Of a DNA stretch of 64,000 nucleotides, positions 52,490 through 63,631 are shown in pieces. The translations under genes were made by a program, and so were the position numbers. Numbering within the stretch: position 1 is the first letter of the stretch; every line of letters begins with the position of its first letter. Under the pieces are notes generated by a model. That model worked only from the letters and a program-made list of their open reading frames with translations. It was not told the origin of the DNA and ran no database searches. The DNA lies in assembly GCA_944739405.2 (NCBI GenBank), contig OX123190.2, forward strand, positions 60,531,805 through 60,595,804, in the 5' to 3' direction. This stretch comes from Euclidia mi (lineage: Eukaryota; Arthropoda; Insecta; Lepidoptera; Erebidae).

Positions 52490-54262
52490 TTAGAGCGCGT
52501 CATGAAATTCATCCACATCGCCGTCAACTGGCGGCGTGCCCAGAACGCTGGCAGCGTTGCCACGTTGTATGGCGATACTTACCTTCTGGGCCAAATACAA
52601 CCTAGCCTGGTCACGCGAGGCGTCGACAAGTCTCTTTGCGATGTCTCTAAAAAGAGATCTCGCACTTGGACCCCATGGCCCCAACGTTTCGACCCCAAAC
52701 GGCTCAAATACGTAATCCCCTACTAGGTTTACGTATTTGCGCCGTTTGAGGGTCTCCGCTGTAGCAGCAGCAGCGCCCGCACAACCGGCTGTGCTAGGAA
52801 GATGTGATGGCGCGAGGGTATCGACACACGTTGCGTCCCATACCAAAGGCCTACCCAACTTCCATGGCAGTAAAGACATACCGTCTGGTCTTTTGCCGTC
52901 GTTGCGTACCAGGCCCTGAGGTTCAAGGTGGGCTGGAACGCCAGCGGAGACAAGAGCCCGACGGAGAATGTCATTAAGGTTGCCGTGTCGTGAAATACGA
53001 CCTGCGCTCCTGCTGCATGATAGGCCATGGTGACCAAGGCTGTCGACAGCCTCTCCACAGTGACAGCGATGTGGAGTAACACATGGCGCGCCTAAACGGA
53101 GGCAAGACGCGATGCGGAAGGTCGTATCGTCCAGCATGGTACCGATGTTGGACGATGGCAGTGCTTGAAGCCAGAGGCCCGACTCCCACTCTCCCACAGC
53201 CAGTAGGCGAGCACGCTCTGCAGCATTAGACGATGTGCTAAGAAGGTTTTCTCGTATTCTGCTGCAAAGCGGCCCATCCCACTGCCTCTGAGAGGATAGG
53301 TTTCGGGGTAACTCAGTGCTTGGACAAGCTCTTCTCCAAGCATTCGTGGCATCGGTCTTACACGGCACCTCAGAATCGACCAGTGTTGGTGCTAAGATTT
53401 TCCTGGTCAATTCTGCAGTGCTGTGGACCGAGGACAGGAATGCTGGTAGGCTAACATCAGAAAGTTTTCGAATACCGAGGCCGCCAAAACGTACAGGTAA
53501 GGACGCCTGTAGCCACAATCGGTCATTCAGTGCTATATTCAAAATTTTACTAAGAGTAGTTTGTATAATTTTGTCCATTTCAATGAGTAGGCTCGAATTT
53601 TTCCAAAAAGGCGAAGCTCGAATAGCGTGAGTAAATTTAGGCACGAAAAGACAATACCGAATTATAGTGAAAGCCGAATGAATGTTAATTTTGAGGAGCC
53701 TGTCCGAAATTTCACTAAAATTTTGAATTTTTTCATGAATAAATGTATCGAAACCTTCGTCTAAAATCGGGGACCCAAGGAGGCGAAGAGAACTTTTTTC
53801 AATGTGGGTTATATTGGGAGTCAGAAATTGAAATTTGGAAAGTATAGAGGATTTATTTAAATTGTCGTTTATGAAAATTTCACATTTAGTTGGATTTAGG
53901 TCTAAGCCTATGGATGAAAATTTAGATTTCAAGAAAGCCAGATCTTGATAAACAGTCTGTACGTCGCCTGCCAGGGTTCCGTCATCGAGGTACCAGATAT
54001 TGAATTTTGAATTTAACTGGCTGATGATTGGGTGAATAGCTAGGCTAAAAATGAGTGGTCCAAGAGGGTCACCTTGTTGACAGCCAACGGCGGATTCCAG
54101 AAGATTTTCCTTGAAGATCAATTTTGAAGGGTTTCTGTAACACTGCCAAAGAAAGTTGTAAATTTTGGGTGTTTCAATTTTAACTTGTGTCAACAAGGTG
54201 TCCCGGTTCACTGAGTTAAAGGCGTTCTTTAAATCAACCTTCAAGATAACCTCGCCCAAAAA
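52490..54262 (-). pseudogene. LINE RT with CCHC and PD-(D/E)XK-like tail, copy 2, frame open
   Basis: One uninterrupted minus-strand frame of 589 residues, 5'-truncated at about 54262. Motif A KVDLKNAFNSVNRDTLL, motif B GCQQGDPLGPLIFSLAI, motif C IWYLDDGTLAG, LGSPILDEGF, QASLPVRFGGLGIRK, LPAFLSSVHSTAEL. Then the cysteine/histidine cluster RCHCGEAVDSLGHHGLSC and KRPDGMSLLPW ... LVWDATCVDT, where P-D, then D about 15 residues on, fits a PD-(D/E)XK nuclease core. A final stretch VFEPFGVETLGPWGPSARSL ends at the stop at 52490. About 120 bases of A/T-rich 3' UTR follow. Upstream domains (N-terminal zinc fingers, RT fingers) are lost. Better preserved than copy 1 and ~85-90% like it. Confidence 0.8.
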
Positions 54263-54304
54263 AACATTTATACAACACGTTGTGTGATGTATAAATGTTT
54301 TTTT
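54258..54304. repeat. Perfect inverted repeat, 17-bp arms, 13-base loop
   Basis: AAAAAAACATTTATACA (54258-54274) and its exact reverse complement (54288-54304). It lies exactly at the join between the truncated LINE end and a SINE-like 3' part. Confidence 0.9.
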
Positions 54305-54400
54305 GAGTCTGGGTGTTCATTGTGTCCGTTGGTTGTATGTTTGTAAAGTACGACGCGATACAGGATTTATTCCTAGGGCCTTTTATAAAAAAAATATATA
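54300..54400 (+). mobile_element. SINE-like 3' part (GTGTTCATTGTGTCCG family)
   Basis: TCTGGGTGTTCATTGTGTCC, TTGTATGTTTGTAAAGTAC and ACAGGATTTATTCCTAGG, followed by an A-rich run; shared with 23400-23500 and 58090-58197. Confidence 0.7.
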
Positions 54401-54404
54401 TGTA

Positions 54405-55077
54405 TGTATATATCGCCGCAGGTATTATGGTGCTCTGCACGGTAGTATTATGACTAAGTGTCTTCAATGGTGAGAGGTGGTTGTTCCATTTACACCTTCG
54501 TTGGTCATAGCTTACTTTTACCCAAGAATGGGACGGTTCAGGTTAAAAAAGAAAAAAGTCTTCAGTAGTAGGTAAACTAACTCTTTCATGACACATCATT
54601 GATACTTAGCTAAAGTTATGTAGCAGGGATACCTTTGTATTTTACTTTTTCTTAGTATCATAGTTTATGGAGTGCATGGATAAACTAATAAGTAATACCT
54701 ACTTAAACTTGCGCAATAGATAGCTTCCAGGTTGTAGATTATTTAATAAACTTATTATCGAGCATACTTCCTAAGTTAATAATTCAATTTCCAAGTTTGA
54801 CAAAGTCTTTACGGCATTTTATAGATAGTTTAAACGTCTCATAATTTTGAAGCTACTCAAGATAATGAGACAGTTTTGAATGTTGTAAAAGGGAAAACCT
54901 TTTACAACATTCAAAACTGTTACAATAAACATCTCAGAAAAATAATACCTACCTATAAGGAAGGAGTTTTGATATTTGATCTAAAATTAATTTATGTTAA
55001 ACTCTTCGGAGAAAATAATAACACACACACACACTTAGCCTCCTGTTCTTTCATATAATATTTATATCTGTTCTGTA
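54405..55077. other. No gene recognised
   Basis: AT-rich spacer. Its only notable structure is the perfect palindrome at 54870-54920; a short (CA)n run lies at 55021-55034. Confidence 0.5.
54870..54920. repeat. Perfect palindrome, 23-bp arms, 5-base loop
   Basis: Left arm 54870-54892 (ACAGTTTTGAATGTTGTAAA...) is the exact reverse complement of 54898-54920; loop GAAAA. Not related in sequence to the palindromes at 44333 and 54258. Confidence 0.95.
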
Positions 55078-55288
55078 ATACCTATAAAATTCTTGCGGTA
55101 CTGACTGACTGACCGACAAGCTACAGACAAAACCATTAGGTGTAAGAAGCTGAAATTTAGTATTTATGTTCTTTGGAGACCGTAGGAGTGCACTAAGATG
55201 CGATTTTCCAAATTTCTCATGGGATCGGGCGGAAGCGGTAAAATTAAAATAAAGTGTGCGGACATACATAGCTGTGGGCATCCATTAG
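55078..55288 (+). mobile_element. Helitron-like repeat (ACTGAC family), copy 3
   Basis: ATAAAATTCTTGCGGTACTG, GAAGCTGAAATTTAGTATTT and CATGGGATCGGGCGGAAGCG, with end CATCCATTAG|T. The terminal CTAG has become TTAG. Confidence 0.6.
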
Positions 55289-56878
55289 TTATTAATAATC
55301 ATTACTAGTAGGTACAACCATCGAAATATTTCAATTTTCTTTTTTCACTATCTCAAAAGAAGGCAGTTTATGAATAAGTGCCTAATATAAGTACTAACCA
55401 TCTTTGTACAGACAAATGAATGGAGCTGGTCGGAATTGAGTAACAAGACATAATAAGAGACAGCGCTGTGATTTGCGAGCGCGATGCATAACCTTGTTAA
55501 GGCTGTTGATAAAAGTGTAAGGTTCCCTATATAAGTGTATGTAAGGAGATAATAAAATTGTGTTGTATAAAAGCGTTCTATATAATATTTAGCTATTCAA
55601 CGCAATTAGGCTGCATCTTCTTTTTTTCAATGCTTTGATCATTTTAAAATCAGAATTATTACATTTACGCGAGCTAAGAATGCAAAGAAACATTTTAAAG
55701 TAGATATAGATACCTATTACGTGTCTCGTTTACTCGAAAACAACACATTAATTTTATTCAGCATCTATACTCCATCGAGCTTAGCGAGAATGATACAATA
55801 ATCTCCTAACCGGCAGTGGATGAGAGAAATACGACTCGGAGTAATACCCCATTATCTATTTCTTTCCCTTCGTTCTTCGCGGCAAAACAATTTTATATTT
55901 TATTGCATTGGATCTATAGAAAATCCTGTCACGTTTGTCGCGGGTCTCGTAAATATTAGGAATGGAAAATGAGTGAAATGTACATTATACAGTTATTTGG
56001 AGGGCTTTCTCAGGATGTTTTGGGTATAAAAATAAATTTTCCGTTTTTCGAGTGGTTCATTTTTCCAGTTGCTAGAGTTCATCCTTCTCATGTGTCACAT
56101 TGTTATGTAAGACTTTGTAATGGCTAGGTAAAGTATTATCTGAGTATTTTTCGTTGTGTTTTTGTGCATGTGTTACTTGGCTCATTGATCAGAGATTAAG
56201 TATGAGTCTTAACTATTATAGCAAAGTTTTGATTTTGATGTATGTATGATTTAGCTCAGTCCTCAAAATCCTACTGCTGGAGCACCAAAGCAATTCGATC
56301 CTAATCTGCATTTTACCGGCGCTAAAATCAGCCTTTATTGTTATGATATTACGAAGCTGGTGAGCACTGGCACCTTTAAAAAAAACACGTTTGAATTTCG
56401 AACGCTGTGAAGAATATGTAAAATTGAATATGTCATTCGCTTTTGTTTCATTGTTATCTATCATAAAATAGTTATTACAGATGTAAAAAGTGCGTTTTTA
56501 TCCCATATCCCATCATTTATAACCAAGCAGTGACCAGTGACATGCCGTTACTCAATTAAAGCAAATGTCTTGGATATTACATTGTTGTGACACTTTGAGC
56601 TAGTTAGCCTTATTATTTAGGTTTCAGTAACATGAAGGCTTTTAGGGCTGTACTAAGTTTTCATTATAAAGTGTTCTATTATTGGATTTAATTTAACAAG
56701 CCACGTTTTTCATTACACTTTGTCATTTACAAGCCAGTGGTGGTTTATTAGATTCTTATTAAGAAGAATAGATATTCTATAAAATTTAATAATAATATTA
56801 TGAATGACTTATCCGTAGTCCGTCTGGAACATAGTATTCATCTAGACCAATACGACAGCAATTATTATAATAAATGTA
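55289..56878. other. No recognised gene or repeat
   Basis: About 1.6 kb of AT-rich sequence. Short chance frames only; a minus-strand frame at 56216-56464 shows no family motif. Confidence 0.5.
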
Positions 56879-56884
56879 TTTAAA

Positions 56885-57325
56885 CTAGACGTTCAACAAC
56901 TGATTGTGTTTGTCTCAAAAATGGAGCTGCAATTACCTGGTCATCTCAAAGACAACAAACTGTGGCCCTATCCACAACTGAGGCAGAGTTTATGGCTGCT
57001 TGTGCTGCCACTAAAGAGGCCATATGGTTGAGAGAATTTTTACAAGAAATAAGTGAATATAAACAAGAGTGTGTAATTATAAATATTGACAACCAAAATG
57101 CAATTATTGTTATCAAAAATAGTGAATTTCACAAGCATTGCAAACACATAGATATTAAAAACAACTTCATTAAAGAAAATACCATGAAAATGTTATCAGT
57201 CTTAATTATGTCAACACAAACCAGCAATATGCTGATATCTTTACAAAGCATTGTCTAAGGATAAATTCATATCTATGACATGCAACATAGGAATGTGTAA
57301 ACTTAATAGTTATAAGAAAATGTAG
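56885..57325 (+). pseudogene. Copia-type RNase H, C-terminal piece of pol
   Basis: The plus strand opens at RRSTTDCVCLKNGAAITWSS, then QTVALSTTEAEFMAACAATK, EAIWLREFLQEI, IINIDNQNAIIVIKN and HCKHIDI, the standard Copia RNase H order. After a frame change near 57200 come TKALSKDKF and the stop at 57323-57325. In the family the residues just before RRSTT are YSDADFAxADEFD, and that missing half sits on the opposite strand ending at 61185. The gene is therefore split, apparently by inversion. Confidence 0.85.
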
Positions 57326-57447
57326 CTTACTTTTCTTTTGTGTAAGAATGAAACTTGTTATTAAATATGATTTGTGTTGCATATCTAAAACTTTTGTGCT
57401 TTATGTTAAATATAGAGGAAGGCTCTAATTTGGAGAGAGTATTGAAA

Positions 57448-58050
57448 TGTTAATATAACGTGATTTATGTCTTGTAAATTTTAAACTTACTGAGTGATGA
57501 TGATACGTGGTGAGGTTTAAAGCTAAACTCCTCAACCTATTCTTTACAAAAAATATATATATACAAAATATTTTAACCAAAAAAGACATTGCGAGCCCTA
57601 TCGCCAACTACTGATGTCGAAATTAAAACTAAAATGAAGTCGGTTAGTAAAATACATTATATTCGTTATTGTTGAGATTTATTTGTTGATTGAGAGATGT
57701 AGTACTCAAGGACAAGAGGGAATGCAAGGGAGGACAACGATGTCATACATTGAGCGAAGTGGTGGAGAAAGTTAAGAAAGCTTACCCCACTACCATGTGG
57801 GATATATAGCTAGGAAGAGAGAGAGGGAGCGAGATACTCATTATTCTCTTCATCTCTTGCCCTGGTTTCAATTTGTTAGGGTCGGCGCTGTATGTCTTCT
57901 CCTCCATACTTGTCTGTCACCAGTCATTCGATCATTTCCCTCTATTTCTTACATGCTATGTTATGTTATGTTAATTATCATCTCTTCGCATAAGATGCTA
58001 TGGGTATGGCTGTATAGCTTCGCATAAGACGCTACTTGCAGACTACTTTG
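57448..58050 (+). repeat. Probable 3' LTR region of the Copia element
   Basis: A purine-rich stretch (TTTGGAGAGAG) precedes TGTTAATATAACG, a typical Copia LTR start, about 120 bases after the pol stop. A TATA-like GGGATATATAGC lies at 57799. The downstream edge is not determined. The part from 57860 (TTGTTAGGGTCGGCGC, TCTTCTCCTCCATACTTGTC) is a widespread moth repeat phrase and may be a separate insertion. Confidence 0.5.
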
Positions 58051-58089
58051 ATATGTAAACATGTATAATGAATAAGTGTAATTCACAAA

Positions 58090-58197
58090 TTGTTGTTTCG
58101 TGTCTGAGTGTTCCTTGTGTCCGTTAGTTGTATGTTTGAAAAGTCCCCGCGACACTGTATTTTGTCCTAATGCGGGAGATGTCTTATTAAAAAAAAA
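58090..58197 (+). mobile_element. SINE-like 3' part
   Basis: GTGTCTGAGTGTTCCTTGTG, TTGTATGTTTGAAAAGTCCC and AATGCGGGAGATGTCTTA, then A-rich. Same family as 23400-23500 and 54300-54400. Confidence 0.7.
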
Positions 58198-58715
58198 AAT
58201 TCCCTATTTTTGCATGATAAAATAATTATTAGTAAATCATGTATCATACTATTAATAACCGATAACAACGCTATTTTAAAATTATGCTGGCTCATTAAAC
58301 AATTATTGGCAATTCGATCTTACAAAATAGAAGCATGTCACATGGAAAATAAAACGAATTCCAGAAATGGTTCAGAAAATTCTGAAACCAGAATTCTGAA
58401 ATCGGTGCACCAACATAAATAATAATGTCCAGACCGAATTAAGGACGTCCTCCCTTTTGCAGTGGGTTGACTACAAACATGCTGGAGTATTCAAAAGCAA
58501 CGAGAGATCTAAATAAAGTCCTTTTTTTAATCCCTCACGATCGAACGAACGAACGTTGTTTTATGACGCGTTTAAGCATTTCTGAATCAAGAATATTGTA
58601 CATTCAAAGAAAAAACAAGGACACGAGATATCTATCTACACTTCTATCTCCCTTCCACCTATCGAGACTCACGTGATTAATGGACGACGCCTTACTGTAG
58701 GTTGTCACTTATTTT

Positions 58716-59621
58716 TTAACCCTTAAATAACACCGTGGGGTAATTGTTTACCCCAGGTGCATAAAACTTGATATTTATTTTTTTCTGCGAACTTGCGAAG
58801 GTAGTGTCATCTGTCTTCTGTCGTGTATTCTCTACAGCTGGCAGTTACGTGGCGTAAAAAATCATCCGTTTAGCCTGCAGAGGCATGTGAGGTGAAATTA
58901 CCCCAGGGTGTCAGTTACGCATGCTTTATTTTTTCATCCATTACTCACGATGAGTAAAGATGTATCTGACAATCAGTTTGCAATACATCTAAAGGCTGCG
59001 GAGAGTAAAGATCACTTGAATCACATTAATAATATAATCACTACATAGTATAAAACAAAGTCTGTCTTCTATCTATCTGTCCCTATGTATACTTAAATCT
59101 TAAAAACTACGCAACGGATTTAAATGCAGTTTTTTTTAATAGATATAATGATTCAAGAGATAGGTTTATAATATATGAATAATTTTATTGACGCGGGCGA
59201 AGCCGCTGGCGACGTCTAGTAATATACTTATATTCTACTACATTCACACAACACCATCTAGTCCCAAACTAAGCAGAAAAAAAACAACACAAATCTTGTC
59301 TTTAAAAACTCAGAATACAGCGACCATGAATCCGTTATAGGCATGAATGCAAACCTAACATAAATGCACCAAATTTGTATCCGTGTAGCCCTTTCATATT
59401 AAGTGATATTTTGTAGAGCTATTGGCATATTTGGTGTACAATTAGAATTTTAGTAAAATAATAAATTATTTTTAGCGTAACGCACTTCAGTGCTACTTAA
59501 GATTTAATTTATTTTGTACTTATAGGTTGTTCAGCTTTTTAATAGTTGTTTGGGGTAATTTTACCCCTAAGTGTTATTTATTATTCTGTACCCGAAAATA
59601 AGGTTATTTTTAAAGGGTTAG
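58716..59621. mobile_element. piggyBac-like non-autonomous element (898 bp plus TTAA)
   Basis: The left end is TTAA|CCCTTAAATAAC and the right end, reversed, is CTAA|CCCTTTAAAAATAAC, so the target is TTAA on one side and TTAG (one change) on the other, with CCCTT inverted ends. Repeats of GGGGTAA/TTACCCC occur near both ends. Interrupted by the Helitron-like repeat at 59038-59219. No transposase. Confidence 0.65.
59038..59219 (+). mobile_element. Helitron-like repeat, plus copy
   Basis: A|TCACTACATAGTATAAAAC ... GCGGGCGAAGCCGCTGGC ... CGTCTAG|T. A 3' hairpin-like GC block precedes the CTAG end. Same family as 33602-33777. Confidence 0.7.
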
Positions 59622-61180
59622 ACTAGTGACTGGCTGAAACAGAATAAATGTCGGTAAAATTATGATAGCGTTAATAATAAATATATGTAGAATAGATACG
59701 AATGACATTTTCCGATCTAAGTTTTTATTAAGGCAGTTTATTACATTCGGAGAGAAAAAAAGAAAGAAAAGAAAAAGAAAGAAAAACACATTTATTCTAT
59801 TTATGAAGGCACATACAACATATTGCGGGATTAATACTGGAACTAACTTAATTATGTACTAACTTAACCTAACATAAACAGAATCGGATCCCAACTCAGC
59901 ATAATGACATATTACAACACAAGATGGCGCTGGTATTCTGTTGGGACCGTTTTTATATATAAATAAATAAATAAAATAAATAATAATATATAATGGACAC
60001 CAGTCAATAAAAATATACATAACTAATACAACTCAGATTCCAGATAAACTTACAAAAATGAGCAATTGACAAACCTCCACCATGGTTACCCGTTTATGAC
60101 GCGTACGCGCACGACTATTTATTATCTGTGCACGCGCTGATCGCGCGGAGTTTAAATGTTCAAAATAGACGCCAAGCCAATGTCAGATCACCATGGTGGA
60201 AAATTGGAAACTGAGGAAGGAAATTTTGAATAAACATTGGAGACAATTCTTTACGCGGGAAGCTTGTATTGCGAGCCATAACAATATAAATCAGCTCGTT
60301 TGTGCTACGTTTTTGGTGTTAATTGTGCATCAGAACATGATAATTTTAATGAAGTGCATAACACAGTCTGACTCATAACACAACACCAACAATTTTGCTC
60401 AGAAAATCCAATAACTCATAAACTAGGTCTTTGGAGATAATGTATCAAATACTAAACACGTCGCTGGCCGGTTGAATGGCTAGACAGTGGGACTGGATTG
60501 TTTTGCTTAGTCGTGGTAAGTGTCTAAATCTGTAGTTGTTGATTTAGCAGATGTAGTTTGTAATGTCTACTGAAACTGTAACTTGATTTCAGGTTTCTTA
60601 TAGCATCATCTATTACTTCATACATTAACATTAGTACGAAGAAATGAATGCAATACTGTCCATGTCGTCTATTGTTTAGGGCATAAAATGTCTATTAATA
60701 ATAGGACATGATTTAATATCATTGTAACGAACATCATGTAGTTATACTGGTATAAATATTTATTTTTTGCTGGCAACCTTTATTACTGATATTGTTTTAA
60801 AATAATGAAAAAATAAATCAATATTCGACTCAACCGATCAGCAACAAAACACTACAGCACTACGGTTGCCGCGTCCGAACGCAGAGAGTCGCCAAAACGT
60901 GATGCTGCATCGATACAGTTGCAAAATCACCATCGTCAGTCGATGCTAAAAGAAGCTAGTTTGTGGGAGCCCTAAGCGGTTTGGTAGTGGCCACCTATAC
61001 TATTGAAATGTCAATTTAAATTTAGAGCTTTCGAATGCCGTTTCATAATTTTCAGTTGTCTTGTCTCTGGCAACACAAGTTTTGTTTTAGTATACGTTTT
61101 GATCACTACGAGAAAGTTCCTTGTGTTATCTTATTCAGATAAATTATACAGTATTTCATTTGTAAACTGTCTTCCACTTA
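59622..61180. other. No recognised gene; possible small MITE at 60075-60208
   Basis: Unassigned, AT-rich. The words TCCACCATGGT occur inverted at about 60075 and 60198, which may be the ends of a ~130-bp MITE. A/AAG-rich run at 59755-59790. No coding block seen. Confidence 0.45.
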
Positions 61181-61184
61181 TTTA

Positions 61185-61985
61185 AAATTCATCAGCATTG
61201 GCAAAGTCAGCATCACTGTATCCTGTTACATCAGTGCTGTCTGCCTTTGATGTGTAACATAATCCTAAGTCCTTAGTATCTTTTAGATACTTGAGTATTC
61301 TCTTGACAGCATTCCAGTGAGTTTCATCATGACAATAATTTAAGAATCTAATTACCTGACTGACTGCAAACAAAATGTCTAGCTTCTCTGTAGGGATATT
61401 TACTTTCAGGCAGCCCATCAGTCTTCATGAGTTTGACATGTGAATCAGCTGGTACATTGTTAGAGTTTGCTTCAGTCATGTTGTACTTCTTCAATAATTG
61501 CTCAATATATTTGGTCTGATGTATGAAAATATGATTATTACATTTTTCAATTTGCATTCCTACAAAGCAGGATAGATGATATGTTTTAACATCAAAGTCA
61601 GTTTTTAAATCATTAATTACTTCAGATAAAATTGATTTATCTTTCCAAAGTAAAAGGTCCGTCATCAACATAAAGACACAAGAAGTAACATTTTATCCCT
61701 CTAGTTAATCCAGTATAAATGAACTGATCTGCTTTTGTTCTTTTTAGTCCAAATTTATTTAAAACTGAGTCGAATTTCATTTTCCAACATCTTGGTGCCT
61801 GTAATGTTTAAGCCCATATAAGCATTTGTTAAGTTTACATACCATGGTTGGGTTGCAGTGTAATCCCTCAGGTGGACTCATGTATATTGTTTCTTTTAGG
61901 TCACCAAACAGGAAAGCAGTGGTCATATAGAACTGGATTATTTCAATATTTTCTGAGCTGCAAGTGATAACATTAATGCAGAATA
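61185..61985 (-). pseudogene. Copia-type RT to RNase H start, frame-broken
   Basis: The minus strand reads IIQFYMTTAFLFGDLKETIY, MSPPEGLHC, VCKLNKCLYGLK (the RT palm of Copia), then damaged VDD region MLMTDLLL, VKTYHLSCFVGMQIE, TKYIEQLLKKYNM, FAVSQVIRFLNYCHDETHW, RILKYLKDTKDLGLCY and GYSDADFANADEF, where the element reading stops at 61185. RNase H from RRSTT onward is missing here but present on the plus strand from 56885. Several frame changes. The 5' side (integrase, protease, gag) is absent; a LINE begins at about 61998. Confidence 0.85.
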
Positions 61986-62018
61986 TTTATTTAAATTATA
62001 TTATTTATTAATTAGTGC

Positions 62019-62876
62019 ATGGATAGTGACAGTGACGATTTTTATTCTGCTAGTAGCGACCAAGACAGTTACATAAGTGTTCCTTCTTTGGTAGAAAACT
62101 TGCAATCTTTGTTCTCTGGTGTTTCGAGAGACTTTAATTGTGTCCATATTAATGCACAGAGTATTCCCGCCCATTTCCCTGATATGCTGGCTAGTTTTGA
62201 CTGTAAGAATATCCATGCTATTCTAGTCTCTGAATCATGGCTTAAGCCATGCATTCCTTCGGCTTCGTATACTCTGCCTGGCTTCCAGCTCATTAGGAAT
62301 GACCGGACTTGGAGTGGTGGCGGTGGTGTTGCCATTTATCTCCGTTCACATATTGCTTATTCAGTATTAAACATGTCCCCACAGCCACCCCCACCCAATG
62401 CCGGTGAGCATCTCTTCCTGGAAGTTGAGCTGCACCATACAAAAATTCTCCTTGGTGTTTACTATTGTCCATCTTTGCGTGTTGATTTCTTTTCATCCTT
62501 CGAGAATCTTTTAATTAATCTATCACCCTCTTACAGTCAAACCATAATCATGGGTGACTTTAACACCTGTCTTCTTAAAAACGATTCACGTTCCTCTTCT
62601 CTCTTCTATAGCTGTCTCCACTAATCTGCATATACTTCCCCTGAATGCCACTCATCACTTTCCAAATTCTACACCTTCACTTTTAGACCTCATATTTGCC
62701 TCATCGCTTGGCCATGTTGCTAACATGGCCAATGTAGTGCAGATGCATTTTCCTACCACGATCTCATTTATCTGTCCTATAAAATTCGTCCCCCCAAGGC
62801 AAAGTCTAGAACTCTCTTGCTTCGCAATTTTAGTCGTATGGATATTGATAGTCTCATTGATGATGCTAAAGGTGGA
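62019..62876 (+). pseudogene. LINE endonuclease ORF, N-terminal part
   Basis: ATG at 62019 starts an acidic N-terminus (MDSDSDDFYSASSDQDSYIS), then an AP-type endonuclease: NCVHINAQSIPAHF, ILVSESWL, SGGGGVAIYLR, GVYYCPS, IMGDFNTC, and after a frame change near 62610 LPLNATHHFPN and SLLDLIFAS, ending in a linker DIDSLIDDAKG where a MITE interrupts. The endonuclease nicks target DNA for first-strand priming. Reading resumes at 63632. It differs from the ITEHF-type LINEs elsewhere in the window and probably belongs to another clade (Jockey/I group). Confidence 0.8.
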
Positions 62877-63631
62877 TACAGACTTTGCGAGGCATGCGCT
62901 ACGAATGGCGCACAACGAATGAGGCGTGCGTGTTGAATAACTATACCAACATATGCTCGGGTCGAGCCATCGCGTACGAAGCAAACGTCTCGTTTGCCTG
63001 TCTTCATGTTTGTTGCGAGGCATGTGCTACGCACAGATGCGCGCGTGCGAGCCGCGCGTCTGCGCAGTGCGGCAGCCGGCTCATTGTAAGCAGTGCGTTG
63101 CGTTTGGACGGTTGTGTCCGCGTCGCTGTGATGCGAGCACGCATTATGGACGACAACGAAATATTATTACAGCTTATTTCCGTATTCATAACGCAGGCGG
63201 AAGAACTTTTTAACCCGCCAACGACGATGACTTTTTCTTTCCTTTTTTTTTCAATAATTGAATTAATAATTATAAAAGCAGCAGCGGATACGCGCACGCG
63301 ATGCAAAGACCATCTTGACTGCTGCTGTGTGGGTTGGATCGGCCCGAGCATGCGCTGCGCGCTGTTTGTCCCGAACAAACGCAGTTTCATTTTCGCAGTC
63401 GAGGCGTACGTGGTTATTGTACGCGGTGCACACCTCGAACGTGCATGCGCGGCTACGTCCACAACTAATGTAATGCTCGCACTGAAGCACTTTGATCTTG
63501 TAGCATTTGCCGACACTCGTTGATTCGCCCTCGCACGTGCGTAGCACATGCCTCGCCACGAATATAAAGGTACACACCTTGCGAGGCATGCGCTGTGCGC
63601 CGTGCGCAGTGCATGCCTCGCAAAGTCTGTA
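62877..63631. mobile_element. MITE with CAGACTTTGCGAGG ends (751 bp)
   Basis: The inverted ends CAGACTTTGCGAGGCATGC start at 62879 and end at 63629, each bordered by TA (62877-62878 and 63630-63631), as for Tc1/mariner-like targets. The word GCGAGGCATG or its complement occurs at least five times near the ends, giving extra hairpins. GC-rich, with overlapping open frames on both strands that are not genes. Confidence 0.8.
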
